Assembly: GCA_014529385.2 (NCBI GenBank)
Contig: CM043953.1
Coordinates: forward strand, 68,384,372-68,448,371
Reading direction: 5' to 3'
From: Adiantum capillus-veneris
Taxonomy: Eukaryota > Streptophyta > Polypodiopsida > Polypodiales > Pteridaceae
Length of the DNA: 64,000 nt
Part shown: in pieces, positions 13,025-24,063 of the stretch
Layout: every line of letters starts with the position of its first letter
How positions within the stretch are numbered: position 1 is the stretch's first letter
Translations under genes and position numbers: made by a program
The notes under the pieces: generated by a model
Told to the model about the DNA's origin: nothing
Databases searched by the model: none
The model's input: only the letters and a program-made list of their open reading frames with translations

Positions 13025-13170
13025 AAGTGATAAGTGAAAGGTGAGTTTAAGAAACGAAAAGCCTCGTAGAATTCCCCAATGTTGGGAAAAAAAAATTCTT
13101 TCAAAAAAATCTCAAATGCATAAGTGACAAGTGAAAGGTGAGTTTAAGAAACGAAAAGCCTCGTAGAATT
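13023..13170. repeat. 51-bp direct repeat, offset 97 bp
   Basis: ataagtgayaagtgaaagg and the following sequence occur at 13023-13073 and 13120-13170 with one mismatch. Between them is a short A-rich spacer. Confidence 0.9.
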
Positions 13171-13635
13171 TGAAAAGTCAAAGGACTTTTCATGTCATCT
13201 CTACATAAACAAATGTTGGACCTTAAAGTATGAATTGATTCAGTTATTTTTTTCTTTCCTCTAACGTTTTCTTTCCTTTAGAGTTTCTTTCCACTATCTT
13301 TCCTTTAGAGTCTCTCTCCAGTAGTGGAGGTAGTGAATTTACTTCTTTTGAAGCCACTAGTGTGGCAGGTGACCGAAGGCCGCCGCTCTCTCTCTCTCTC
13401 TCTCTCTCTTTCTCCCCCCTGCGTGCGCACTATCCTCACTACAGTCGGACAAAGCAAATTGAGACATGTGAATGAAAAACCAATCTCCTTAATATATAGT
13501 ATAGATAGCTATACCTTTAGAGCCAATTTGATGACATGTGTTTTGCTATTTTTCTAGAGTGGCGTTGGGAAGTGGGTCACACGGACTCTCGGCCTCTTAC
13601 GTAGGCTTTTGTGACTTTGTGAGCACTGACTAGGT
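13171..13635. other. Upstream flank of the DUF26 gene; (CT)n tract
   Basis: No gene. It contains pyrimidine-rich sequence and a (CT)n microsatellite at about 13387-13408. Confidence 0.5.
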
Positions 13636-13660
13636 CCACGTGGGTAGAGCATACTATAAA
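13636..13660 (+). promoter_or_regulatory. G-box and TATA box of the DUF26 gene
   Basis: A perfect G-box (ccACGTGg core CACGTG, 13637-13642) lies 12 bp upstream of TATAAA at 13655-13660, 72 bp before the start codon. G-boxes bind plant bZIP/bHLH factors, so light, stress or ABA-type control is possible but is inference. The predicted 5' UTR is short and consists largely of a GA-rich tract (about 13697-13730). Confidence 0.55.
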
Positions 13661-13731
13661 GCCAAATGTTACGATGAGTAAGGGACTAGTAGAGGGCGGA
13701 GAGAGAGAGAGAGGGGGAGAGAGAGAAAGAG

Positions 13732-14445
13732 ATGGTGAAGGAGAGGTTGCGTTCGCTTGTTGTTGGCGTTGCTCTGCTCTTCTTGGTAGCCGCCGGTGAC
13801 TGCCTGGACACCTCTGGTGACGTGTACATCCTGTGCAACACACGGACCTACGAAAGCGGGAGTTCCTTCGATGGAAAGCTCAACACTCTCTTGACAGCGC
13901 TCAAGAAGAAGGCAGCCACCTCATCCTACCACGAGGAAACGGCATCCACTCTCATGGCCGCCTACCAGTGCCGCGGCGACCTCCCCCGGGACACCTGCTC
14001 CCAGTGTGTATCGGATGCCGCCCAATCCGCCCTCTCCAGCTGCCCTCGCGCCATTGGCTCCCGCGTCCAGCTGGACGGCTGCTTCCTCAGGTACGAGAAC
14101 TATACTTTCCTAGTGCCAGACTCCAGCATCGTGGTGGAGCTCTGCAACGTCAACAAGGATGAAAGCTCAGCCTTCCAGAGCGACGTCAGCAACCTGCTGG
14201 ATCACGTCACGGACGCCGCCCCTCGCAACGACCGCCTGTTCGCCTCTGCCACCTCAGCTCTTTCTGCCAACGGCACCCTGTACGCCCTGGCGCAGTGTCT
14301 TGGCTATCTCTCCCAGGCTGAGTGTTCAGACTGCCTGGCCGCACACCCTTCCTCGTGGCAGGATTGCGACCACGCCGTGGGCGCCCAGATTCACTCCGTC
14401 AGCTGCTACTACCGTTTCGAGACCTACCCTTTCTTCTATGAGTAA
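13732..14445 (+). CDS. Secreted cysteine-rich protein with two DUF26 (Gnk2) domains
   Basis: Single uninterrupted frame of 237 residues. The N-terminus (basic MVKERLR, then a hydrophobic run to about residue 22) is a signal peptide. Two DUF26 domains follow, each with the diagnostic CX8CX2C: CRGDLPRDTCSQC in domain 1 and CLGYLSQAECSDC in domain 2. Each has flanking Cys, and there are potential N-glycosylation sites (NYTF, NGTL). The chain ends just after domain 2, with no transmembrane helix or kinase, so it belongs to the cysteine-rich repeat secretory proteins rather than to the CRKs or plasmodesmata-located PDLPs. Family members act in the apoplast; some bind carbohydrates such as mannose and have antifungal activity. 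GC content is clearly higher than in the surroundings. The start is chosen because it begins the signal peptide and sits 72 bp from a TATA box. No intron is evident. The ligand is unknown. Confidence 0.9.
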   Translation: MVKERLRSLVVGVALLFLVAAGDCLDTSGDVYILCNTRTYESGSSFDGKLNTLLTALKKKAATSSYHEETASTLMAAYQCRGDLPRDTCSQCVSDAAQSALSSCPRAIGSRVQLDGCFLRYENYTFLVPDSSIVVELCNVNKDESSAFQSDVSNLLDHVTDAAPRNDRLFASATSALSANGTLYALAQCLGYLSQAECSDCLAAHPSSWQDCDHAVGAQIHSVSCYYRFETYPFFYE

Positions 14446-14540
14446 GGGAAATCCGTGCTAAACTACTATATAACCTGGCTACTGATACGGCTGAATTTGT
14501 GTAATACAGCCTTAGTTTCTGAATCTTTTCTCTATTCAAC

Positions 14541-14559
14541 TGTGTGCGTGCGTGCGTGC

Positions 14560-14597
<38 letters not shown>
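14541..14597. repeat. Compound (TGCG)n/(GA)n microsatellite
   Basis: Four to five TGCG-type units followed by about 17 GA units, about 100 bp after the stop codon of the DUF26 gene, possibly inside its 3' UTR. Confidence 0.9.
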
Positions 14598-14603
<6 letters not shown>

Positions 14604-15097
14604 GTTGATGCTCTCAATGCCATGCTCTTATGATTGCATATAACGGAAATGTCTGAACAAAGAACCTCTTCGTCTCCCCGTCCGTTCATCCTTGATTCTC
14701 CATACTGTATATCACACGGGCACGTTCAAGTGTGATTCACGGTTATGCCCCGGATACTTGTAATTTTGGGGCTAAAAGTAAATTCGGGCTAGATTGCACA
14801 CCTCGTCTTGAATGCAAGATCTCGACCCGAGTCCCGAGTCAAATAAAGAAGATTTGGGTGTTTCTTAATTATGCAAGTGGATTTCTAGATTCCGGCAACC
14901 TGATCTGACACCCCACAATCTATGCACCCCACGATGTTCGCCCTTCACCATGTATCCTATTTCAGCTTGCCCACTATTAGCCAATTCTCATAGCCAACCA
15001 CTTGCAAACATTTTCTATTCACGTGACAGGTTTCAAAAACAATTGGGCGCTCGGTTGGCAACGAATTGCCATGTTGAAGCTAATCGGCAACCACGTT
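14598..15097. other. No gene recognised
   Basis: Unique-looking sequence between the DUF26 gene and the host repeat. No ORF with family resemblance. Confidence 0.4.
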
Positions 15098-16564
15098 GTA
15101 GTTACACCCCGTAGCACTTGCTTGCCGACGAGCGGTAGTTTCTCAATGCCTCAAAATCAATTATTGTTGTTTGACTCTAGAATGTTAGGATGCCAAACGA
15201 GTTGGTATCCGCAGACCACTACACTCGCCTCAATGTCGAGGAGCTATAAAGGTAAGAACCAAGCTTAAGATGCACCTAAAAGAAACCGGTTGAAGTTGTG
15301 GCAATTGCATACTTAAGCACCGAGAGGGGGTTGTAAAGATAAGAAATCGATCGAAGCTATGGCATTACCACGGCTAGAAAAATACATTTTCCCTAACTAG
15401 TGAAAATAAGGGCAAACTTGAAATTCTCTCAGTTTTTAGGTCAAAATTCGAAGCCTTTTTTGGTTTTCTTAAAGTCGGGCTCAAAATCTAATAGGGATGC
15501 TACAATTTCAGTAGGTTTAAATACATTGTACCGCAATTTTTTTTTTCTAACTTTTGGCATTACCTTGGGCAAGAAATTTGACGATGAAGTTGCTAATTAG
15601 AGACCAGAGAAACATGTCTTGCTTTGGTCAAAATGTAAGTCAATTGTGGTGCCCTCACAAAAGCTCAAAACAAAAACAAAGATGTGGTCTCTTGGAGTAG
15701 GATATGCCCACCAACATGGCTACGAGGAACCTCTAGACTATTTCTCCACATGCCAAGCAAAAAGAGCCTCTCTCCACATACAATCGCCTATGCATACACC
15801 TTCTAACCTTGTGGAAGTTGATAGAAGGTACCTTGGGAAAGAGAATTGATGATGAGGCTACCTATAAGCTTCTTTTGCAAAAACATGTTATGTTAATACA
15901 TGTTTTGGTCTATATGTATACCAAACAGGGTGCCCTTGTGAAAGTTCAAATAGTTCTAGATCAGCTTTGATCCCTTCCCAAGATGTCGTCTCTTCAAGAC
16001 GGTCGATCATGTGATATGCTCAACATGACTGTAGAAAGATGTGGATCATTGTCACCAGATGTAAAGCAAAAAGGGTCCCTGTGTAGATGCATACACCTAT
16101 GCATGCACCTTGTAGGCTTTTTCATTAGGCACAAATCAAAAAGGGCATCTCTCTCTAGATACAATCACCTATGATGCACCTTGAAGGCCTCACACATTGT
16201 GAAAGATGCTACCATGGGCAATATATATTGCCAAATGTGGCATCCCTACCAAAGCTAGAAAAGTTTTAGGTGAGCTCCATGCCTAGAATGTGGTCTTTTG
16301 GACTGGGTCGAAGCTCTAGACTATATTCACAAGATCCAGTGCAAAAGGGCCCCTCTCTAGATGTAATCACCTCTACAATGCACCTTGAATGCTTGTGACA
16401 TTTGTTTTGATTAGAATCTGAGAAGATCCCACTCCAGGATTTTGGAAAAAAGTAAAAGAAGGTTGGGGAAAAGGGGGCACGTGCGAAAAGGCAACCAGGG
16501 GCCATGCCAAGCAGGACAAGAAAGGAGCAAGGATAAGGCAGGGTAGGCTCGAAGAGCGAGATGG
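15098..16564. repeat. Host repeat, copy 1, segment a
   Basis: Collinear with 51668-53085. Shared landmarks are gtagcacttg at the left boundary, the paired blocks around tgtcttgctttggtcaaaatg, and the right end near gccatgccaag-aggacaag. Copy 1 has about 54 bp near 15189-15245 that copy 2 lacks. There is no convincing protein. The segment is cut at 16564 by the chromovirus insertion and resumes at 30713. Confidence 0.85.
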
Positions 16565-17737
16565 TGTAACATTTAATGGCCTAGTAACTTGTGTGTAGCG
16601 GAAAATAACATGAACATAGTGAGCATTTCATTAGAATAGGTTCTTAATGAGCATAACGAGAGTGCTTGGGTGGGGAGAGCAACAAAAAGTATAACACCTA
16701 GTTAGATAGTATAAACAATACTTCAAAAGAGAGAGAAATTAAGCTATTCACAACATTTTAGGACCGGATTTACATGGAGCCGGTCCCCCCCTCCAAAAAG
16801 ATTTGTATTATGGTTTCTCCCATCAAGAGAGACATATTACATATTACTAGCTAGTGCAATGAAGATGGAAGCTTCAAGCACTAAGAAAAACACTTATCAA
16901 ACACAACATCTATTCCCTCTCGGTCTCAAACCCAAGACCTCACACACCTTCGAAGATGCTGAGAGCTAGCGGGGTATGAGAGTAGATTGAGAGGAAGAAG
17001 GAGTAGTCTTACGAGAAAGATGTACATCTCCTCACATAATCACTCATATTAGCATAGCTTAGCTTAGTAATTAGCATGGTAGAGGAGATGAGCATGCATT
17101 GAAGCTTGACTCTTGGTTGGATTTACATCACAAAGCCAAGAGTTGTTGGTGTAGGCCTCCCTTCTCACAAGCTTGGAGTAGGTGATAAGCTTTCCATTAA
17201 AGCTTGAGAAGGAGAGAGAGAGTCTTCTTCTTCACACATGAGTTATGTGACCTGTGTATGCAATAATGCCTTGAGAAAATCAACCCCCTCTCTTTCTTGG
17301 TCGACCCCTCTTGCTATTTGCTCATCCTGACACCCCATTGGTCCATGCCAGGCTTAGCCAATGAAATTTCAAGAGCATAAGTGACAACCATCTAACATGT
17401 GTCCCCCTTTTCCCTTTTGTGAGAGCTTTAGCTAGATAATTAATGTAACTAAACTCTCATTGGAACCCTTTGTCTCCTGGCCAATAGGAATCACGCAAGC
17501 CATTGGGCTGCTGAATGCTCATTGGACCCCTTGGAAGACTGTCCAGTAGTCTTCTAGAGAGCTTAATTCTTATTGGTTCTTTTATTAAGTGTTTTTAAAT
17601 TAATTAAACTAGATTTACTCTAGCCTAATTCTCATTGGTCCACCTTCATGGCCATCCAATACGATTTGAGTACACCTTGTGGGCATCTGGGGTAGGGAGC
17701 TCACATGTGTCCCTCATTCCTTTTGTGTAAAGGAGCT

Positions 17738-17774
<37 letters not shown>

Positions 17775-17981
17775 TTCTCTCTCATATCCTAGTTCTAGGG
17801 CTTGCCGCCTCATATATAGGGATACATGAAGACTTTTTTGGTACACATACAAAGCATCCAATTTCCCTAGTGATGGCCTTTGGACACAACCTTTGAATTT
17901 GGAACCTTAGCATTTTGGAAGTCTTAATGGGTTGAACCTTAGGGTCTTTTAAGCCCATTTTTGCACCTTGATTTATTGTAG

Positions 17982-18013
<32 letters not shown>

Positions 18014-18170
18014 TTGGATCTCTATTTTCTCTCCTTTGGATCCCTACTGTGGCTGGTCTGCCAGCTTAACCAATATTCTAACTTTTTCTCCTCTGACACT
18101 TTCCCATATTAAATGATCATTTTAACATGAGAAAATCATTTAGGAGAATTAGATATTAGTTAATATGACA
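16565..18170 (-). repeat. 3' LTR of the chromovirus
   Basis: Starts TGTAACA and ends ATGACA in plus orientation, and is collinear with 29119-30712. It contains a (GT)n tract at about 17742-17772 and a run of 28 C at 17985-18012 that is absent at the matching place in the other LTR. Confidence 0.88.
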
Positions 18171-18514
18171 TTACCTCTGTCTTGAAATCATAGTCGTCCT
18201 CGACTATGGGGTAGAGAAGATAAAGCATATTCATTAGTCCTTTTCTAGCAGGTAGAGGATCCCTATATTACCCTACAATATCAATGGATGACTAGTCCAT
18301 TTGGCGCTTGAGAGCCTAAGCTGCCACAATCATGTCTACACATTAGTCCTATCAATCTTCCATAGTAGAGTGACAAGCTATAATTGGTGTTGGGAGATGT
18401 CGTCTCCACAAACTTGATCTAAGCATGCATACTACTTCATTTTTGTGCACAATAAAGAAAAAGAGAGTCTTCTAAGACAACAACTTTGTTCATTTTAAAC
18501 ATTTGTACATTTGC
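18171..18514 (-). other. Chromovirus 3' untranslated region
   Basis: Lies between the chromodomain stop codon and the 3' LTR. A purine stretch next to the LTR (minus strand, gacagaggtaa) may be the remains of the polypurine tract. Nothing else is visible. Confidence 0.5.
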
Positions 18515-18920
18515 TTACTCTATGGAAGCATTGTAAGCATTGACAAGGTTTAGGTTATCGTTTAATTGTATGCCTTGCATCCATCTAGCATCTTCAAAAT
18601 GATAATTCTTAAACTTAATAAGATATCGTCGGATAGTATTACCACCTCTTAGTACCTTGTCTTCATGTCGGAGAATGGACTCGGGCTGCAACACCTCTTC
18701 TTGGTCCTCGATCTCCGGTGGGTCTTCAAGAGTTGGTTCTTGAGGTGGCTCTTCTTTGTAAGGCTTTAGTAGGCTCACATGGAAAGCATTGTGTATGTGC
18801 CAGTGGCTGGGCAACTTGAGTTGATTGGCCTAAGAATCTTGAAGGGACCATAGTACCTTTTTGCTAACTTATCATAGCACTTTTGGTGTCCAGTAGGATT
18901 CTTGCCCATCGTGTGCCTTA
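18515..18920 (-). pseudogene. Integrase tail and chromodomain (chromovirus pol end)
   Basis: On the minus strand an integrase C-terminal segment (CYDKLAKRYYGPFKI, then, after a frameshift, HWHIHNAFHVSLLKPY) leads into an acidic linker. A chromodomain follows: PESILRHEDKVLRGG, RRYLIKFKNYHFEDARWM. In chromoviruses this domain directs integration toward modified histones. The aromatic and Trp positions are retained, but the reading frame is broken upstream near 18815-18835. Confidence 0.8.
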
Positions 18921-18928
18921 ATTGAGCC

Positions 18929-19145
18929 CCCGGGGCAGTCACTTAACGAAAGACCCCTATATCACGTGCGTTCAAAAGGTAATTAATAATACCCCGATAT
19001 ACATACTATACTTACACTGTGAGCCTATTTAAAAAACCCCCACTCCCCTCTGTATGTATACATTTTTATACATTTTGGTCTTTTAATAATCCTCTCAGGT
19101 TAATTCACGTGATATCATACACATTCTAAAAAGTGACGCCCCGGG
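18929..19145. mobile_element. Candidate foldback/MITE-like insertion
   Basis: cccggggcagtcactt (18929-18944) is mirrored by aagtgacgccccggg (19131-19145), and further in atatcacgtg is mirrored by cacgtgatat. This gives imperfect terminal inverted repeats of about 45 bp around an AT-rich, non-coding core of about 217 bp. It interrupts the chromovirus integrase region. No clean target duplication is visible (gagcc occurs on both sides). Confidence 0.45.
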
Positions 19146-20465
19146 ATCGAGCCTTGGAAAATTTGAGTAAGACCTAATCATTTTCTTTAATACTAGTTCT
19201 GTAATTGGACACTAAAGTGTCTTGAGACACTGAAGTGTCCTGTTTTCCTTCAAAGTTTTGGCAATTTATTTGTCAAGATAGAAAGAAGTTTTTTTTACAC
19301 CTTGCTTCTACCATAGGTTGGTTATGAGGGAAAGAAAACATTGGATTTTTATCCCTGTCAAAATACAAGCCCTATGGAGAGAATTGTGGTAGTTTCTAAG
19401 TCGTAATTTTTGTAAACTTTCAAGCAGTTTTGCCAAAAAAATCATAAAATTCTTATATTGTTTTGTAGAAATGAGTTTTTTTATGTTTTTAAAAGCCAAG
19501 TGCTAGTACTTAGTGTTACAAAACAATGGAATGACCTTCAAGAAATAGTTTCAAATTTAAATGCAAGTTATAAACATAGTTTCATACTTGAGCACGTGTT
19601 GACTAAGAGCATAAATTTGGACTTTCAAAGGTCCTCTCATCGAATTGGGGCTATTCTAGTGCAATTTGACAACATCAAATGACTTTATATGTTAAAACCA
19701 AGAAACTAAGTATTTTTTTGACTCCCTAACTTACTTAAATCTTGTCGCTTACACCCTATCTTGAAATTTTGATTTTGCAAAAAATCTTGAAAATCTTGAG
19801 TCCTCCACAATAACATTGAAACCAAGCTTTGAGGTATCTTATTTATATTCATACCATGCACTTTGATACGTTTAGTTGATATGTGTGGAAAGTTTTAAGT
19901 TATTTGAGATTTTGCATACTTATGTGTCAAAAATTAAAATATCAAAATTTTTGCATGCGCAGTTTTAAATATTTGAAATGATCCAAAAATTGTTTCTTAC
20001 CAAAGCACTTATACTTGCCACCTTGAGTCCTCATTGCAGAGAGCAAGCAATGTATCCCTTTCTAAAACTCAAAAACACAAAAAAATACTTTTTCTATGCA
20101 TACAACGACATGCTTTAAATGGCCATATCAAACACGTAGAACTTCCCATTATTTTATATACTCTCAAGTAGATTTTTTTTTCACATGAAACTTACAAATT
20201 ATCTATAGCACAATTGTAGAAAAGTTATGTACAATTTTCTACAAGGTTGCTTTATTTTTTCTTGAGCCTATAAAGTTGAATTCTTCAAAGCATCAATTGC
20301 AATCTTATGGGGTCCACTTGATGAGTATATTTCTTGATCATTATAGCTTCTAAAATGCAAGGTTATATTTTTCAAAGACCCTCAAGCTAATATATTTAAG
20401 CATATCAAGAGGTCTTTCTTAAATACATCGTCTAATGCAAGTAGCATTTAATCTAAATTTGTAAA
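19146..20465. other. Unidentified insert within the chromovirus integrase region
   Basis: AT-rich and non-coding. It starts with two near-palindromes (gacactaaagtgtc and gacactgaagtgtc, 19208-19242) and abuts a perfect 16-bp palindrome ggacacttaagtgtcc at 20470-20485. The shared ends may mark a second, larger inserted element, but no transposase or LTR is visible. Confidence 0.35.
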
Positions 20466-20866
20466 AAAAGGACACTTAAGTGTCCTCTTTTGGTACCAAA
20501 CTAGTGTTAAAGGCTTGGGTTCTTTTGTGCTTATCAACAACAGTCTTTTGCCTTTGCTGTGAGATAGAGATAGCAACCTTAATCTTTTGGAAAGATTCTT
20601 GTAGGTCTCGGCTATACTCATCTGCAGCGAAGATCTTCCCGTGTACTTTAAGTAGCAAGGGACTTTTTGATCTTCCCTCAATTACCTCAAAAGGTGCTTT
20701 TCCTATGGAAGTATGTACAGTGTTATTGTAGGCATACTCCACTAAGCGTAAATACTTCTCCCATTGGGACCTTTGAGATACATTAGGAAAAATTTGGACA
20801 TACAAATGGGCCTTATAAGGAGTTTGACTTCCTCTCTCATATCCAAAACGGGCGTGCGGTAAAATT
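20466..20866 (-). pseudogene. Chromovirus integrase core fragment
   Basis: The minus-strand frame holds WEKYLRLVEYAYNNTVHTSI, GKAPFEVIEGR and VVDKHKRTQAFN, the region just after the catalytic Glu of Ty3/gypsy integrases. It belongs upstream of the chromodomain piece at 18515-18920. Its 5' side is cut at 20866 by the LTR of Copia copy A. Confidence 0.8.
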
Positions 20867-23800
20867 TGTTGGAATTAGGGTTGCAGAGAAACACACACAA
20901 CTTGGAGAAGACGAAGGAATCTCAAGGCACACAATAAAGAGTCTATTACTTGGTGTGCAATGGAAAGATAGATAGCCCTAGAGTGATGGGCATATATATG
21001 ATGCACGGGGGAAAAAACCTCCTAAAGAGGGAAAAAATGCCCCGGCGGTCCTAGTGTGTTCACACACATCACTACCACATGCATATGGTAACAAATCCCC
21101 CCTGGAGTGATGCGGTGAACGAGACCTGGCACATGAGTAAAGGAATGTGCCATGCCCTGAGGACAGGATCAGTCCACAAAGGGGAGTAAGCCCAAAGCTT
21201 TGCGAAAAGCTTCAAGCTTCTCACGAGACAATGCCTTTGTGAAAAGATCTGCAAGGTTTTCCTGTGTTGGCACATAAGCCAAGCTGATCTCTCCTGCTGA
21301 GAGGCTCTCCGTGACATAGTGGTAATGCACCTCAATGTGCTTTGTGCGAGCATGAAAAACTGGGTTCCTCGCAACTGCCAATGCGCTCTGACTGTCAATG
21401 TAGATAGTGTTGGCAGTGTCCTCTCCAACACCCAAATCAGCCATAAGGCGTCTGAGCCACACACACTCAACCATAGCTGTGAAGACTGCCCTGTACTCAG
21501 CCTCACAACTCGAAGTGGCCACAGTAGGTTGCTTCTTGCCCAACCATGATATACATGAACTGCCAAGCATGAAACAAAAACCACTTGTGGACACTCGCGT
21601 GTCAAAACAACCAGCCCAATCTGAGTCCAAAAAAGCATGTAAGTCTGGCGGCAATGATCCCCCCTTGGGATAAAACAAGCCAAGATGTAAAGTGCCACTA
21701 AGGTAGTGGAAAATCCTCTTGACAGCCTGCCAATGCTTAGACCCTGGGCTATGCATAAATCTGCTGACCTGTGAGACTGCAAACTGAATATCCGCCCTCG
21801 TGTTGCGTACATAAATGAGGCAACCAACAGCAGTTTGGTAAAGAGTGACATCAACAGGATCACCAGCATCATGTAGACTCAACTTCAAACCTGTTTCCAT
21901 GGGAGTGGCAATAGGTTTGCAATCCTCAAGTCCAAACTTACATAGCAATGTCTCTATGTAACTTTTCTGACACAAGGCAATACCACCATCACACTGCTTA
22001 AACTGTATACCCAAATAAGGATGCAACAGTCCCAAATCTTTCATCTTGAAAGTAGCATTCAAATCAGCCTTAAATTCAGCAATATGTCTCTCATTTGGTC
22101 CAGTGATCAGCAAATCATCAACATAAAGAACCACGATGAGAAATACATCACCCTCACGCTTTACATACAATGTGCTTTCTGTTGGACTGTTACGAAAGCC
22201 TTGTTTGACCAATGAGTGTCAGCTTTCTCATACCAAGCACGAGGAGATTGCTTCAACCCATACAAAGCCTTGTTACATTTGCACACTTTTTCCTCTTGTC
22301 CTTTTATGACAAAACCGCGAGGCTGCATTCCATAAACTTCCTCAAATATGTCACCATTCAAGAAAGAAGTGACAATGTCTGATTGATGTACATCCCAACC
22401 AAAATGACTTGCCAATGCACATAGAAAATGCACAGTAGTCATACGACAAGTGGGAGCAAAAGTCTCTTCATAATCTATGCCTTTTTGCTGTGCATAACCC
22501 TTTGCAACAAGTCGAGCCTTATGGCGATCGATCTCACCATCGCGCTTGCGTTTCAACTTTTAAACCCACTTCGTAGCAATGGCCTTTTTGCCAGGAGGCA
22601 AATCACATAAAGTCCATGTGTCATTTTCTATAAGTGCATCATATTCTGATTGCATGATGGCAGCCATCCAATTTTCTGAATTTTGTGCTTCATCAAAAGT
22701 CAGAGGCTCCTCAACATCATGTAAGCTAGACACAGCCAAAGCATAACAATCTGATGCATAAGATGCATGGCGAGAGCCTGAACGAGTATGACTAGACAAA
22801 GGTGCATCCAATTTACTTTCACGCAAAGTGTGCACCAGCCATTTTGGCATACCTCTAGCCTGCTTATTTTCAGCCCTTTCCTCATCAAGTACATCATGTA
22901 CATCTACGTCAGTAATAGGCTGATCTAGAACATTTTTAGAAACCCCCATAGGCTATACATTTGCCTCATTGGAACTTACATTCGTATTTACACCACTGAA
23001 AAGAGGCAACAAAGTGTCATAAATGTCCTGTGAGCTTACATTACTATCTCTAGTACATGACAGCAAGGGCTGAACAGAATCTTCCACAAACACTACATCC
23101 CGAGAAACCAGAATACGTTTTTTTTGCGGATGATACAACCTGTAACCTTTGCTTTCAGCACTATAACCAACAAAAATACATTTGACAGCCTTATCATCCA
23201 ATTTTCTGCGCTGTACTTGTGGCACCAAAGCATATGCCAAACAACCAAAAACACGCATGTGCTCAATATAAGGTTTTCTATCATGCCATGCTTCATATGG
23301 AGTAATAGACTGCAAAGCTTCCGTAGGACACCTGTTAAGTACATAAGTCGCACACATGATGGCCTCAAGCCAAAAAGAATGCGGCAAAGCTTGACTTTTG
23401 ACCATACATCGTGCCATTTCCGTTAGTGACCTGTTTTTCCTCTCAGCAACACCATTTTGCTGAGGTGTATAAGGCACTGTACATTGGTGTTTTATACTAC
23501 GACTAGCCAGAAATGCATTAAATTCATGAGACATATACTCCCGCCCTCGATCAGAACGGAGGGTGCCCATAGTACATTTCGAGACATTTTCAGCCATAGC
23601 TAGAAATTGTTTGAAGCACATAAAAACTTTGGACTTCGCTTTAAGCGGAAATACCCATGCATGGCTGGAGTAATCATCTATGAAAGTCACGAAGTACAGG
23701 TAATTGCCCAAGGACGGAGTTTGCATGGGGCCACAAACATCACTATGTACAAGCTGCAACCTGTATGTGGCCCGAACTGAACCATCCTTTGGAAATTTAG

Positions 23801-24063
23801 AATGCTGCATCTTACCCAAAATACAGCCTTCACAAACATATTTGATAGGTGCTTCAAGAGGCGGCAAAGAAGCAACCATATCAGATTTCTGCAAACGCAG
23901 TAAACTGAAAAAATTCAGATGACCAAAACGTGCATGCCAAAGTTTTGCATCTGAAATAGCCCTTGAATCTACAACAGCATTTGCAAAATTTTATCCACAC
24001 TTGTCATACAAAGTGAGCTTATACAGCCCACGGCACAAAAGGCCAAATGCAACAATTTCATCA
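20867..24063 (-). mobile_element. Copia copy A, 5'-truncated, minus strand
   Basis: Contains the 3' LTR (20867-21093, 227 bp, TGTTGG...GTAACA), a polypurine tract next to it (minus strand AGGGGGGATT, 21094-21104) and pol from the end of the protease region to RNase H. There is no gag, PBS or 5' LTR. At 24061-24063 it joins copy B head to head, sharing the bases tca. Confidence 0.9.
21169..23993 (-). pseudogene. Copia pol (integrase, reverse transcriptase, RNase H), broken
   Basis: Integrase core lies in 23894-22953 (HSDVCGP, FIDDYSSHAW, SDRGREY with Gly changed to Arg, PYTPQQNGVAERKN). Reverse transcriptase lies in 22556-22161 and 22212-21700 (DYEETFAP, DVHQSDIVTSFLNG, YVDDLLITGP). RNase H follows to 21169 (FLDSDWAG, SCEAEYRAV, YIDSQSALAVARNP). 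Breaks: TAA at 23991-23993 (CAA in copy B), TAG at 22953-22955 (CAG in copies B and D), TAA at 22560-22562 (TAC elsewhere) and a 1-bp deletion near 22208. Function is lost. Confidence 0.9.

Noticed and set aside
12207-13041. acataag repeats as a confident LINE target duplication
   Set aside because: The left copy does not directly touch the poly-A and the extended match is imperfect; noted only as possible.
17646-17896. Frames of alternating residues (THTHTH, CVCVCV) at 17.7 kb
   Set aside because: Translation of the (GT)n microsatellite in the LTR.
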